A stretch of DNA of 64,000 nucleotides from Chiua virens (GCA_019787685.1 JAHNUO010000035.1:186001-250000), one strand, 5' to 3'; counted from the first letter of the stretch, positions 22,204 to 34,235 are shown. Notes: generated by a model from the sequence alone, not told the origin. Translations and numbers: made by a program.

Positions 22204-23423
22204 GTGACCGGAGTGGTCACCTTGTTGACACTCATGGCGTCCTTGTCGTCCTCCTCCACTTCTACTAATGTGGGGATAGGTTCAGGCTTCGGGGCAGCTT
22301 TCCTGACCTTCTTGGAAGGGGACGACGGCGGGTTCTTGGTTGCGAATGCTGTGCAGGCGGACGTTTGATGTCCGGGTTTGCGGCAGCGGAAACAGAGTTT
22401 TTGTTCGAAGCATCGCTTTCACTCTGCTTCGGTGAGCTTAGGAACGTAGATAGTGTCTACGTCCATAGCGTCAGGATCTCGCTCCTTCTTGGGAGAGGAC
22501 TGCTCGTGGAATACGACGGCAGCGGTCGGTTTCTTGTTGCGACGGGCAATCTCGTCGGCGCGTTCCCATTGGGTCTTGAAATGAATGGCTTGGGTATACC
22601 ACTTGTCGATCGTGGTAGGAACCGTGTCCATTCCCTGAATGCGCCTCATGAGGGAGGGGGGAAGGCCGGCCGCGAAGAAGTTGATAAGGACGGAGTCAGA
22701 GCCGGCGAGCCCTGCGGTGACGACCTTGTTGCGGAAGGAGGAGATGTACGAGGGGACGTCCTCGTTCTTGGTGGTGCGGGTGGTGGATAACCAGGCGATG
22801 GCGTCGCCCTTGGTGTCGTGGTGTTCGAAGTCCTTTTGGAACTCCGTCTGCCAGTCGGTCCAGGTCCCGAAAGATCTAGCGGTGATGGATTTGGCGCGGA
22901 ACGTGTCGGCCCAAGTCAGAGCAGATCCTTCGGTCATGAAGGAGAGTGCAAAAGCAACTCGTTTGTTTTCGGTGTTGTATACATCTTCATTGACGAAGAG
23001 GTAGGTGGCGACATCATTGAGCCATGGTATTGCTCGGTCATAGGAGCTGTTGAAAGCGGCGGGTTTTCCGAGATGAAGTTCAACTGCCTTGTTAGACATG
23101 TTGGTCGAGGTGGTTGTCGTGGGGTTTGTAAACCGTACGGGTGGTGGTACGATGGATGGGTTCGGGTTCTGGATAGATGGTGGTCCGGGGTTCGGCCTTC
23201 GTGGGGTCGTTGGGGACGTGAAGGTGGCAAGTGCAGGGAGGTCAAGTGATTGATGAAGACGGTCAGCTAGTCGCTGGGTTTCGTCCTCCGAGTCAAGGTG
23301 CTCAACGTTGATGTCGAGGTCTGCTTCCTGAGGTTCAGAAAGTGGGGTCGAGGGTTCAGGGTTTTCGTCAGATAGATCAGACGACGGAGTGTTGGAGGCT
23401 CGGAGATTCCAAGCGGGGTTCAA
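22194..23423 (-). pseudogene. gag: Gypsy gag with zinc knuckle, one internal TGA
   Basis: The minus frame holds an acidic N-terminal part; a capsid-like region with WLNDVATYLFVNEDVYN, SALTWADTFRAKSI and WTDWQTEFQKDFEHHD; and, after a TGA at 22421-22419, the knuckle CFRCRKPGHQTSAC, ending at TAA 22196-22194. KLTEAE-x-KRCFEQKLCF suggests that the TGA was Arg. The start is uncertain: no ATG opens the long frame, and the first internal ATG (MSNKAVELHLGK) is at 23099. Gag packages element RNA into virus-like particles. The stop codon lies directly after a slippery heptamer shared with pol. Confidence 0.85.
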
Positions 23424-23504
23424 GAGTGGACGAGTTGGGGGTCGTCCAGCAATGGTGGGCAGCTAGCTGCGCGAAGGCAGGCTGTATTGGTAGTCTTGAT
23501 CTTA

Positions 23505-24197
23505 TGTTACGATAGTTCCGGGTAGGACCTAGCGTAGCCGCAAAAGCGCCAAGTACCAAGTGGCTGCGATAACTCAAACAACCACCACTTGATACGTGGT
23601 GCGCTGAAGAGTTGAACAAGGGATTCTGGTCAGCTGATTGCTACCAGAGAGACGAGTGAAGACTCAGGCGTTGCTGAGAATTGTCCAGTTGGGAATCTAT
23701 ACCCGAGGGACGGTCGAGGGTCAAGGGTTGACTACGATGAGTCCGAGTGGTGTGTCAAGGGACGACGAGAGAAGTCCCTGGTCAAGTGGTCACAGGCACT
23801 GTGGCGAGTGGAGCAGAAATACTCAGCTAGTATTGCGGAGATCAAGACTAGAGTACAGGAGTATCGCTGCGGGGTATTTATACTACAAGAACTGCGCACG
23901 GACCAAGTAACTAAAAGGGGGTGGCCAGAAGAGCGGAAGGGGTAAAGGGCCAAAAGGAGTGCGCAGTAATCAAAAGGGGAAATCGTACGATGCGATGGCA
24001 GCGGACGATGACGAAGACGAAATGACAAATGCGAAGCCATCGGATGATGACGAGAAGAGAAGAACGTAAGCATCCGGGTAATGCCGGTGCGGAGTTACAA
24101 GAGTGAAAGAAAACGAGTATGGATGAACGTACGAAGATACCTAGGTATCAAGTGTAGGGAAGAAGTACAAGTGAAGTGAAAGAAAGAAATTGTAACA
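23505..24197 (-). repeat. Gypsy 5' LTR (right)
   Basis: 693 bp, TGTTA...TAACA ends, flanked on its right by the TCTTC duplication (24198-24202). In element orientation this is the promoter-bearing LTR. It differs from the left LTR at four CpG positions and lacks the 40-bp insertion. Confidence 0.92.
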
Positions 24198-24202
24198 TCT
24201 TC

Positions 24203-24902
24203 TGGCTATATGGGGCATGCTGATTATGGACTAGACTTGGATAGTTTTGTAGTACCACATTGGATGTCTTAGAACTCTGCTTGTCTTAAGAGATTGCATG
24301 CTGTGATTACTTAGATGTCTTAAAATATATTCCATGACAATAGTAAAAATACATTAAGACAAGGTGTAAGTCAGCCACCCTGACTTATCTGTCTTGGATG
24401 AACTTGATCATTTATAATTGACTAAGAACATTTAAGTTAGTGTAAAACAAAATTAAGCAAGTTGAGGTTTTGCTGATGCTGCCAAGGGTAACGAGGGAGT
24501 GCAACAAGCAGCACATGCTATAGTTTGAAACAAATTGGAATGCGACTGCTAGCTAGGTGGCAATATCAGTTTGAATGGAACAAAGACAGGCACAAAGCAA
24601 ATGTACCAACACCATCCACACCACCTCCTAGCAATTCCAGGCAACCCCTATGTCATCTGAACCTTGTCACTATTCTCGTCACAATCTGGTGGGGACTTGG
24701 TGATTTTTCTTGCAGGTTAGTCATCACGTGTTGACAGTGTTGTCATGTGTTATTGATTTGCATGCACTGCATCCCTCACCCTCCCATTCATCCAACCCTG
24801 CCTCCTTCACCACTTTACTGTGACATTGCTACACCACACCACAATACACTTCACTGTGACAATGATGAGGGTATGTGATGTGCCAACAACATGTGCAACC
24901 AC

Positions 24903-24965
<63 letters not shown>

Positions 24966-25455
24966 CATCACAACCATGTACTGGTGGTTGTCATATTTGT
25001 TGTCACATCATGTGTGTGCTGTATCAGGTCACCCTTCCCTTCCCTCACCTCACCACCCAAATTGTTCGATCTGCATGGTCCCAACATTCTCACCATCATC
25101 CCACCCCTGCCTTTCTTCAAGTTGCTCTCACATTGCCATCCCCTCCCTAACCTTTTTGTCACATCCTTGTTGTTATTGTCATGTGCATCTGCAGCAGGCT
25201 CAAGGGCGTCCTGCACAAGTCATCAGTCGTCATAACATCATGTCATTGTTGTGTTGCTCTTCCCTCACCCTCACCCTCACCTTGTCCCACCTGACGGCAA
25301 CAACATGATATCACTGTTGTTGTTGTTGTGTTGTCATTGTTGCTGCTGCCTCCTGGGCCCCATCTTGCTTCTCATTGCACTATACACTTGTATATACATG
25401 TTCTCTGTACATAGGCCCAAGTCATCATTGTCATTCATGTGGATGAGCCCTGTGT
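24203..25455 (+). other. No intact gene; repeat-related segment at 24.45-24.72 kb
   Basis: Most of this interval holds only short frames. The part near 24535-24700 encodes MRLLARWQYQFEWNKD and is related to 15.9 kb, as noted there. From 24.8 kb the DNA is rich in cac/tgt triplets around a CAA microsatellite. Frames of 90-162 codons across the microsatellite exist in all three plus frames, which is what a trinucleotide repeat gives by chance. Confidence 0.4.
24902..24965 (+). repeat. (CAA)n microsatellite
   Basis: About 21 uninterrupted acaaca triplets. It is open in all three plus frames (poly-Gln, poly-Asn, poly-Thr), so the open frames crossing it carry no coding evidence. Confidence 0.95.
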
Positions 25456-25815
25456 ATCTATAGCCCAACATCGGGAGCTACCTGATACAGCAATAATAAA
25501 CCTTTCTGCATTAGATGACTCACATTAGATCCTTCCATTCTACTCATAAGCAAGTTCTCGAGAGCTTTGACAACAATATGGACAGATTTCTGAGTACTGT
25601 TTGAAATGTCAGCACCTATGATTTGGACATTAGAGGACCAAGCCAGCTTCCATAGATGAGTGTCAAGAGCCGTGACAGAATCAAGAGTATTGTTGATGTC
25701 TTTGTAGTCACTGGATGCAATAAAACTCTCACAGAGAGTCTGTATGTAGGATCAGGAAGAGTTTCTGATGATACTCTTGAAGGAATCTTCAATGCTGAAC
25801 TCTGAATCACTCATG
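25456..25815 (-). pseudogene. Small unrecognised gene with one TGA
   Basis: On the minus strand an ATG near 25815 starts MSDSEFSIEDSFKSIIRNSS, then TGA at 25754-25752, then SYIQTLCESFIASSDYKDIN, LDTHLWKLAWSSNVQIIGAD and ALENLLMSRMEGSNV, stopping near 25460. The composition is that of an ordinary helical protein of about 117 residues. I do not recognise it. The single TGA fits a lost Arg (CGA). The same region read in another minus frame (25616-25810) is a shadow. Confidence 0.4.
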
Positions 25816-25839
25816 TTACTTTCTCTGCAGCTGCAAGAC

Positions 25840-26680
25840 TGATGGTGAGTATGTTTCCACGTAATTCATTTCAACCAACTGAGTGCTCCCATGATTCTTT
25901 ATGCCATGGGGGCATCCTGGACTGCTGGTGTAATCAGACCATGAGAACATGCTTACTATTTGAGGACCTACCATCATACAAGCAATGTGTTCTTGGAAGA
26001 AGGTTCGCCAAGTAGTTGAGCCTTAGTTTCAACTGAATGGCACAACCTTGTTTCCTTGTGTTTTTCAGTGTGTTGAGTATTAATTGCGAACTGGTTCCTT
26101 GAAAGTGCGCATAGATTCAGTACGTAGGCCACTCATGTGGTTGAGAATGCACCTTTCATAGTATTTGGCATGATATTGTTGAGCAGCCAAAACTTTCTCC
26201 TCCAGGCTTCTGTATATCTTTGGACGGCCCATTTGGGCTATTCAACTTGAAGAAGTTGTACCTGTTGTATTCATGGTAAGAATAAATATGTGAGTTGAAG
26301 AGACAGATGTACACTTAATAGCAGAGTGAGCGTGTGGTATAAGAATTGGAGAAGTATGACCTGACTGATATGGTGACGTGGAATTTGGTCTCACTTTCAT
26401 CCCATTCAATGCATCTTGTAGGAGATTCACTCAAACAACCTTCTACTGTGTTCCATGCACATTTTGAAATTTGTGAAAGTAGTAAGTCTTTCCAGTTCTA
26501 TTCACGTCTTGAATATCAAGACTTTAGGGATGCCATGGTCCAGCCTGGCTCAAAAGCCCAAACTAGGCCTACCAAAAGATGTAGTACAAGACAACATGTA
26601 GTACATGTATGTAGTTTCAAAAAACCCACCCTCTACACCAGAGCTTCTATAGCCTCCTCTTCACCTTTCATATCTAGCTA
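25840..26680. other. No supported gene
   Basis: Only short frames without recognisable motifs are present on either strand. Confidence 0.35.
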
Positions 26681-27031
26681 GTGATCCAGAATCCCTTCCA
26701 AGTGATAGGGACCAGTGCATTGATGAACCGAACAAGACCACTGGGAGCAGTAGGAGGCAAGCAGACCGACCCAGATGAAACAGATAACCTGGATAATGAG
26801 ATGACTGCATCAGATGGCTTCCCTACATGTGATGGAGTTGAACCAGGAGATGCCAAATACAATTGGAAGGACAAGAACATCACAGATGACATCCAGAGTG
26901 TGATAGATCACCCAGACACAAAAAGAATCAGCGCAGCCGTGAAACAATTGTGCTATCTCAAGAAACCAGGCCAGAGGTCATGTTGGGAGATGTTGAAGGT
27001 GATTGGAACTGCAACATCAGCAAACAAGTAA
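26681..27031 (+). CDS. Unrecognised open reading frame, 116 codons
   Basis: The frame contains GKQTDPDETDNLDNEMTASD, an acidic stretch, then DIQSVIDHPDTKRISAAVKQ and KKPGQRSCWEMLKVIGT. It ends 58 bp before the copia left LTR. The composition looks protein-like, but I recognise no domain and see no second copy in the window. It may be the 3' end of an older gene. Confidence 0.25.
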   Translation: MIQNPFQVIGTSALMNRTRPLGAVGGKQTDPDETDNLDNEMTASDGFPTCDGVEPGDAKYNWKDKNITDDIQSVIDHPDTKRISAAVKQLCYLKKPGQRSCWEMLKVIGTATSANK

Positions 27032-27089
27032 TAATCTGTATAGGGCTATATAGATGAATATAGTAACACAGACTCTAAAGAGAGGTGCC

Positions 27090-27322
27090 TGTTAGATGCA
27101 GTGATTGCACATCAATCCCTCTTTATGTGCTTTGTCATACTTACTTAGAGTTTCTGCCACTACAGCACCTGTTAGTGTATCTACCTACTGTATTTAGCCT
27201 TGGAGTTCAATGTAGTGACTTCTTCAGTCTCTTACATTGAACTCCAGGTATGTGGTCGCATCAGGCACTCAATTTTAGTCTCTTACATCAAACTCTAGCT
27301 GCCCAGTACAGTTGTTTTATCA
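27090..27322 (+). repeat. Copia 5' LTR
   Basis: 233 bp, the same length as the right copy, with about ten differences, nearly all transitions. It ends TTTTATCA and is followed by ggttatgagccc, the likely primer-binding site. Confidence 0.9.
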
Positions 27323-27447
27323 GGTTATGAGCCCTGCACTTTGAGCACTCCCAACAGCCTCGAGAGACCTCAACAACTTTCTTTTTGCATTGTCACCTGC
27401 CCTAAACAACATCCACTTTCAACTCCACCCATTCCAATCGCTCCAAC

Positions 27448-27966
27448 ATGTCTTCTGAGCCTCACCAATCATCATCACATCATATTCAGGCACTGTCTGG
27501 CACCAACTATGTCACCTGGAGCGAGGTGATGAAGGTCCTGTTTCGCTCGAAGGGCCTCTGGAGACTTGTGGATGGCAAGGAGCCTCGTCCCACCGCTTCT
27601 AGCTCTGAGCAGGTTGCTTGAGACATCAAACAGGACAAAGCAGCTGGGGAATTGATGCTCAACATTGCCCTAGATCAGCGAGTTCATATCCAAGCAGACC
27701 AGGACGATCCTACCAAGGCCTGGAAAGCGCTGAAGGCCATCTTCATCCAGCAGAAGGCTAGTAGCCACTTCATTGCCTATGACAAGTTTTTTAGCATCAG
27801 GAAGCATCCTGATGAGTCCCTCCTTGCCCTTGCTGCTCGAGTTGAAGGCTGCATGCTTTGCATCAAGGACCTTTGCACATTCACCTTTGATATCAGCAAA
27901 TTTGATCAATGCAATGTATATGATGTTCTTGCACTTGTCTGGACCACCTCTGTTCGTTGCAACCAT
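27448..27966 (+). pseudogene. gag: Copia gag N-terminal part
   Basis: From the ATG at 27448 the frame gives LSGTNYVTWSEVMKVLFRSK, then TGA at 27619 (VA-x-DIKQDKA), then ELMLNIALDQRVHIQADQDD, AWKALKAIFIQQKASSHFIA and KHPDESLLALAARVEGCM. This is the usual UBN2-like copia gag fold. It breaks off near 27950 before any CCHC knuckle or protease DSGA motif, and integrase sequence follows directly. The deletion joins gag to the pre-integrase domain. Confidence 0.8.
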
Positions 27967-30814
27967 TGACAGTCACAATGCAGTGTTTCTGGACGGCACC
28001 ACTGAGCCTGCGACAGAGCATGCATGCCCTGCACCCACTGTACCACTAGACTTGGTGCTGTGGCATTGCAGATTTGCTCACCACAACCTAGCTGATGTCA
28101 AGTCACTCTCTGATCACCAGCTAGTCACTGGGATGAAGCTGGATAGCAAGTCTTTACCAGATCCCATCTGTGAGCCATGCCTAGCAGGCAAGATGACCAC
28201 AAATCCCTTCCCCAGCTCTATCTCTCACTTCTCTTGCCCTCTGGAGCTCATCCACTCTGATGTCTATCAAGTGCCCTACCTCACCTTCAGTGGGTATCAC
28301 TATTGGGTCACTTTTATTGACGACTACTCTCGCTATCGCTTTGTGCTCCCAATTCATGCCAAATTGGACATTTTCGAGGCTTTTAAGCAGTTTAAGGTGT
28401 TTGCAGAGAACCAAAGCGAGCGAAAGATCAAAACCCTGTGAGATGACAAGGGAGGGGAGTACATGAGTAATGCGATGCTCAAATTCACCACTGAGTGCAG
28501 CATAGAGCGTCAGCACACAGTCTGAGCACGTCCACAGCAGAATGGAGTTGCAGAATGAGCTAATCGTGTCCTGAGCGAGTGCATTACTGCCATGTTGAAG
28601 GAGTCAAGCCTTGCAATGGCCTTCTGGGGCAAAGCACTCGCTTCTCTGGTGCATGTGTGGAATCAATGCCCCACAGTTGCTCTGAACGACTCTACCCCCT
28701 TCCAGCAATGGCATGGACACAAACCAGATGTCTCCCGCCTTCATGTATGGGAATTGACTGCCTATGTCCATATTCAAAAGGACAAACACGCTGCTTTGCG
28801 CCCTCACTATGAAAAATGCGTCTTTATTGGGTACCCAGATGGGTACAAGGGATGGAAGTTCTACAATCCCACCACAAAGCGCACCATCATCTCAGAATGA
28901 GCTGATTTCAATGAGCACCCTACCCTTACCACACATGCCCCAGCACCCATCATTGCACCCATTTCACCCTACATAGCACCCCATAGCGACGACTCTAATA
29001 CAGATGATCCTGCTCTCCTAGCTACTCCTGGGATTATACATCCTGGGGGGGTGCCTTTGGTTCCTCCTCCTCCTGTTGATCAGGATGATCAGGATGCGGA
29101 ACCCTATACACCTATTGCAGTTCCCAGAGTGCTGCCTGAAGAACCTGTGACGCCTCCCCCTGCACCTGAGCCAGTGGGCATAGGTGCTCATCTGCCTCAC
29201 AGAACTTGAAACCAACTTTGCGAATGGTGGAAGCTGAGCCCAGCGCAGCTCTCAGATAATGCAGACAACTCTGATGATGAGGAAGCAGACACAGCACAAT
29301 GCTTTACCACTAACACCACTCATTCACGATCGTTTAAGGATGCACTCACTTGAGACGACCCTTCTAAGTGGAGACAAGCTGCGATGGATGAATTAGCTGC
29401 CCAGAAGTTGAATGGGACATGGACGCTTGTGGATTGCCCCAAGGATCGTCCTGTCATCGGTTCTAAGTGGGTATTTACCAAGAAGTTCCATGCTGATGGC
29501 TTCTTTGAGCATTACAAAAGTCGTCTAGTTGCCCAGGGCTTCTCCCAGCATCCTGGATTCAAGTACCTCAAAGTATTCGCCCCTACTGTGCACTTACCCA
29601 CTCTTCGCATCATCCTTGCTCTTGCTGCCATCCATGACCTCCATCCATGGTCTGTCAACATCTCTCATGCGTATTTGAACAGTGATATTGACTGTGATGT
29701 CTATATGGAGCAGCCTGCAGGCTTTGCAGAAGGAGATCCAAAGCGAACTGTCTGTTTGCTCAAGAAAGCGCTGTATGGCACCAGACAGGGCGGAAATTGC
29801 TGGAATTGCAAGATGCAGTCCATTCTTGAGACTCTGGGCTATACCCAGACCTATTCTGATGCAGCCATCTATATCTTTGTTCGAGATACTGTCCAGGTGA
29901 TCCTTCCTGTCTTTGTGGACAACATGACCTTTGCATCGAAGTCTCTTGAATCTACCAAGCAGGCCATTGCCGATCTGGGTAAACACCTCAAATTGTGTGA
30001 CCTGGGCCCTACCACAGAGATCCTGGGGATCAAGATCGATCGGAATCATTCCAAGCGCTCCCTGACGCTCTCTCAGCCTCAGTACTGCATCAACATGCTG
30101 TCTCACTTCAACATGGCTGACTGCAAGCCTGTTATGACTCCCATGGAGCCTGGTTTGTGCTTATCGTGCAAGCAGAGCCCCAGAATGACTAACGAGCGCA
30201 ATTTCATGCGATCTGTCAATTATAGAGGTGCCATTGGCTCTCTGCAGTACCTGTCCTGTGTGACTTGACCAGACATTGCCTTTGTAGTTGGTCAGCTCAC
30301 ATCCTTCACCTCTGATCCAGGTGTGACCCATTGGAACACCATTAAGCACCTATTTCGCTATATCCAGGGCACTGCTCACTTTGGTATCACTTATTCCCCT
30401 GATCTGACGTCTTCAGAGCTCTTCAGCACATTCTGTGATGCGAACCATGGTGGTTGCAAGGACTCTGGATGCTCCACCAGCACATTTGTGGTCAAGATTG
30501 GAACTGGAGTTATCTCCTGGATGTTGAAGCACCAGCCCATCATCGCCCTCACTACTACTGAAGCCAAGTACGTCGCTGCATGTGAGGCAGGCAAAGAGAT
30601 TGTCTGGATGTGCAAACTCCTCCAGGAACTTGGCTATGAGGCGACTGGAGCTTCAATACTACATATGGACAACCAATCTGTGATGCAAGTAGCAAAGCAC
30701 CTGGACTTTCACTGGTACTGGCTAAGAGATGTGGTCGATAAAGGCCTCATTGCACCTTGTTTCCTCCCTACCTTGAACATGCCAGCTGATCTGCTCACAA
30801 AGGCATTACCTTGA
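27940..30814 (+). pseudogene. pol: Copia pol (integrase, RT, RNase H)
   Basis: In order: pre-integrase LVLWHCRFAHHNLADV and ICEPCLAGKM; integrase core ELIHSDVYQ, TFIDDYSRYRFV and DDKGGEY; RT KSRLVAQGFSQHPGFKY, YLNSDIDCDVYMEQPAGF and LKKALYGTRQGG; RNase H FCDANHGGCKDSGCSTS and TTTEAKYVAACEAGKEI. Internal TGA codons lie at 28439, 28523, 28556, 28898, 29207, 29351 and 30266, with a further one at 30812. Most fall where copia proteins carry Arg (for example HTV-x-ARPQQNGVAE-x-ANRV and SCVT-x-PDIAF). The RT catalytic box reads FVDNM instead of the usual VDDM; gac-gac to gac-aac is a CpG transition. Confidence 0.88.
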
Positions 30815-30901
30815 GTTAAGGTGCAGCATTTCTGCGCTTTGCTAGGACTTGGTTCGTCAGTAGGTTTCGCATTCTTACAGAGATGCACAATCAGGGGGGT
30901 G

Positions 30902-31134
30902 TGTTAGATGCAGTGATTGCACATCAATCCCTCTTTATGTGCTTTGTCATACTTACTTAGAGTTTCCGCCACTACAGTATTTGTTAGTGTATCTGCCTAC
31001 TGTATTTAGCCTTGGAGTTCAATGTAGTGACTTCTTCAGTCTCTTACATCGAACTCCAGGTATGTGGTCACATCAGACACTCAATTTTAGTTTCTTACAT
31101 CAAACTCCAGCTGCCCAGTGCAGTTGTTTTATTA
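30902..31134 (+). repeat. Copia 3' LTR
   Basis: 233 bp, matching 27090-27322 apart from scattered transitions. It is followed by gtacc, the counterpart of gtgcc on the left. Confidence 0.9.
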
Positions 31135-31489
31135 GTACCTAGTATTCCAGATATCCCAAGACCTATATAGGTCTGTGAAGAATAAGTTGAAAATATAGTC
31201 AGTCACAAATTATTTGTCTCAACAGAGTTACAGACTAAGGCTTTTACTTGACACAGTTGCATGCACATGTCAGAAAACAACCAAAATGGTAACATTGGCA
31301 ACAGGATGTGTATTTTACAGCTGAGAAAGTAATCAAAATAGAGCAGGAACCATCAGGAACCATGAAACAAGAACAAATCAGGAACAAATGTTGTGTGGCT
31401 ACACTATAACCAAAGCGGATGGCAAATTAGTCAAGAATTGGCACGAAATCATCCTCAAACATGATGATATTGCCAGGTTCATTGGCAGG

Positions 31490-34235
31490 CACACTAGAAA
31501 ACATTAGATAGATCTGATAAGTTAAAATTGTAGAACATACTTGGCAGACTCTGCCCACTTGACTCTCAGTGCCTTTGTTTTTGTGGTGTGCTTCAGATTG
31601 TTGTTGATAGCAAATTGCATGGAGTGAAATTGCGCATAAATCTTGGAGTACCCCTGGTATTTGAACTTATGGTCCTCATGGGTGCTGGTTGCCACATATT
31701 TGTTGATAGAAGCTTGCAGCTGTGAACAAACACATTAGTAGATGGACCCAATATAAATGTGACCTGAATACCACCATTGCCACTAAACAGATGGCTACTT
31801 CTGGGAATTTGGCAGTGAAGACATTGGGAAATGTAACTGCCAAAGATGAATGTCCGTTGTAAAAGAAGGATACAATGAGTGCACCAAGGGCAGGGGCAGC
31901 CATGTTGTTTGTGGATCCCTACATTGAATGATGTTAGTAGTTATGCTTAGTCCTTTTGAGCACTTACCTCCTCGTCAACCCCATCAAGGATGAATGTGGA
32001 TCCTCATATCAAGGCTTGTGCTTCAGCTTTGTTCTCTGCAGGGGTTAACCTGTCACCCAGTAAATAAAACCATGGTACTAGTTTGCATGCTTTGGACTTC
32101 AGTGTTGAGTGCCACATCATCATTGCCTCCCATAGCTACTATGTCATCAAAACATATTCATTTATAAACACATTTACTTATGAGCATAGACAAGTCTTTC
32201 CAATAGTGCAGCCAGTACCCTGTGGAGTGACTGAGTCTGAAGCCCGGTATCATGAACATTGCTTACCTTGTGGCATGTTCTGTGTTCTTGCCAGGGATTC
32301 ATTAAAAAATTCAGCACTTTTTTGATCGAAGAACTGGGAGTGTTGTATAAACAGGTCAATCAAAGCTGCTTTGCATTGCACAATTAGTTTTGCATGTTCA
32401 ATTACAGGACAGAAGGGAACTGGGTAAGAACAAAGCTTGTAGGGGGCCCATCAAGTGGACCATATGGTACATTGGGAGACAGGGCTTGCAGCACCATGGA
32501 TGAATCGGGGGATGGAATGGGGAGGACCTGAGATTGGGATTGAGCAGGCAGAACCTGAGCAGGAGCTCTCTCCTGCTGAGCCTGGGACACAATGCATGAA
32601 ATCTAGATTGTAACAGAAGAGGAAACAGACATACTACTTTGTTAATGTGAGCATGACCTTAAGCCTTGCCATTGGAACTTTGATGGCAATAATGGACATC
32701 ACGAAGTAATGTTGGGTCTGGAGGGCAAGGGAAACCATTGCGTTGGTGATAATCGTAGACGACATCTTCAATTTGGTTGATAGTGTCATTTTTGTGGGCA
32801 GATGGTGTTGAATCTGCACAATCTTTAGTGTTGAATCTATTAATGCACAAGAGTTCACCTTTGCTATGGCCTCCTGGACTGATGTGAACATAGTGCTTCC
32901 TGTTGAAGTCAGATTCCTCTACAAGCAATGCAAGATCTACTTGGGAATTGAGTTGTTGCATTGCAGAGGTGTGAGTACTCACCAATATCACAATCATCAT
33001 GAATCCATCAAGCATTATGAACACTGCTAATGTCTTCAATATGCATTGACATAGGTTATTTTGATTAATCCCTCATTGTGCTCACCTCGAAGCGCCATCT
33101 CAGCCATATGATCATCCTCATTAGGTGATAATTCATCAATGAGCAACCCATCCAGTGACTGATTTGTGGAAGCCATTTGGTTCTGTACACTGGGAATATC
33201 ATCATGCATGAATTCACTATGTGGATCATTGTTGTTGTCGTCACCAGACATGCCAGTGTATAGGAGGGGTTACGATGGCTCCATGCGTGACCGGTGGGTC
33301 ACATCTTCCAACCTGTGCATGGAATAGGTTCCTGTTGGGGTTACACGAGTCCATTGAGACATCTGAGATAGAACAATAGCACCAGGAAGACTGGTCATAG
33401 AGCCACTTGATGTCATTGGGGCAACAGATATACCACAAGAAGATGGGGTGACAGATACATTTCAAGAAGACTGCAAAACAGGCCCACCATGAGAAGGGGC
33501 AACAGACCCACCATGAGAGGAGGGAGTTGCAGATCTAGAAGGAGGGGCAATTCTGAATCCAGTATGAGAGACCACACTAGCGGTATTGAGGGTACGACAA
33601 ATGGTTGGAACGATTGAGCCATGATGAGCTGGAGATACAACGGGAGTCACAGGTGCAGGATGTGCGGGATGAGAATGTGCATGGGGAACTACCAGATGTG
33701 GCTGTTGGGACTCATGTGGAGATTTGTCATCAAAAGGAAGCTTGAAGCCCCAGCAAGAATCTTTCATCATGCCTTGATATGTCAGTAAGGATGCTGGATG
33801 AGAGCTGGGGTGTACCTGGATGCAGATTAAGTTGACAATAACATTGAGGGTACTTGGCATTTATGCACTGTGTCCCTAGAAAGCTCCATTGAGATGTGGG
33901 CCACTGTGTCAATGGCAATTGGGGCCATGGGATTCAGTGGTTCATTCACGGTGGTGGTTGTGAGTTTGGATACCCTAGAAGAGCCTTGAGTCTGGAGGTG
34001 TTCAATGTTCTCCAACTGAGCTTTTTGGCCTCCCTTTCCCATGTTCACCCTAGAGGACTGACAGCTTTTCGCGGGAGGGGAGGCCATGCCTGATTGTATG
34101 AGAGGATCTCGTCAATGTTCTAGAGACTCAAAGAACAGGCTTACCTTCATCGCTGACAATCATCTTTGTCTTTTTGACAGCAGTCTGACTGGCAGTGTCT
34201 TTGTGCTGAATCTGAAATGGATGCTTTTGCCTCAT
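31490..34235 (-). pseudogene. DUF6532-like fungal gene, multi-exon, decayed
   Basis: Minus-strand exons separated by GT..AG introns of about 55-60 bp. The first exon, from the ATG at 34235, is MRQKHPFQIQHKDTASQTAV. The next gives PPAKSCQSSRVNMGKGGQKA. A Ser/Pro/His-rich linker follows (33860-33290), then an acidic stretch (33.25-33.07 kb). Further on come IEHAKLIVQCKAALIDLFIQ (32.4-32.3 kb), ALGALIVSFFYNGHSSLAVT (31.9 kb) and STHEDHKFKYQGYSKIYAQF (31.7-31.6 kb). This order fits DUF6532 proteins of Agaricomycetes as I remember them; their function is unknown. Damage: TGA at 33464-33462 and 32006-32004 at likely Arg positions, a TAA near 33270, and a frame change near 32410. It lies directly downstream of the FunK1 gene on the same strand. 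Confidence 0.55.

Larger units (their letters stand above)
16493..24197 (-). mobile_element. Ty3/gypsy chromovirus retrotransposon
   Basis: This is a 7.7-kb LTR retrotransposon in minus orientation. LTRs of 733 and 693 bp with TGTTA...TAACA ends flank gag and pol, and a perfect 5-bp duplication surrounds the element. The gene order in minus direction is gag, protease, reverse transcriptase, RNase H, integrase, chromodomain, which is the Ty3/gypsy order. The LTRs differ by four substitutions, all at CpG, and one indel of 40 bp, so insertion was recent. The coding region is nevertheless broken by about five TGA codons and two frameshifts, so this copy is not autonomous. The chromodomain suggests targeting to marked chromatin. 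Confidence 0.95.
27090..31134 (+). mobile_element. Ty1/copia retrotransposon, internally deleted and mutated
   Basis: Two 233-bp LTRs (27090-27322, 30902-31134) begin TGTTAGATGCAGTG. The left ends TTTTATCA and the right TTTTATTA. Flanking 5-mers gtgcc (27085) and gtacc (31135) form a target duplication with one transition. A polypurine tract, caggggggtg, precedes the right LTR. Inside, the order gag, integrase, RT, RNase H is that of Ty1/copia. The element is about 4.0 kb because the end of gag and the protease are missing. Nine in-frame TGA codons and a lost RT aspartate make it inactive. Confidence 0.92.

Noticed and set aside
17379..22790. Several plus-strand frames of 100-150 codons across the gypsy element
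   Set aside because: They are antisense shadows of gag and pol, rich in Gly/Arg/Val as expected from the complement of the real frames.
24820..25308. Poly-Gln protein across the CAA run
   Set aside because: All three frames are open through the microsatellite and no flanking sequence looks coding.
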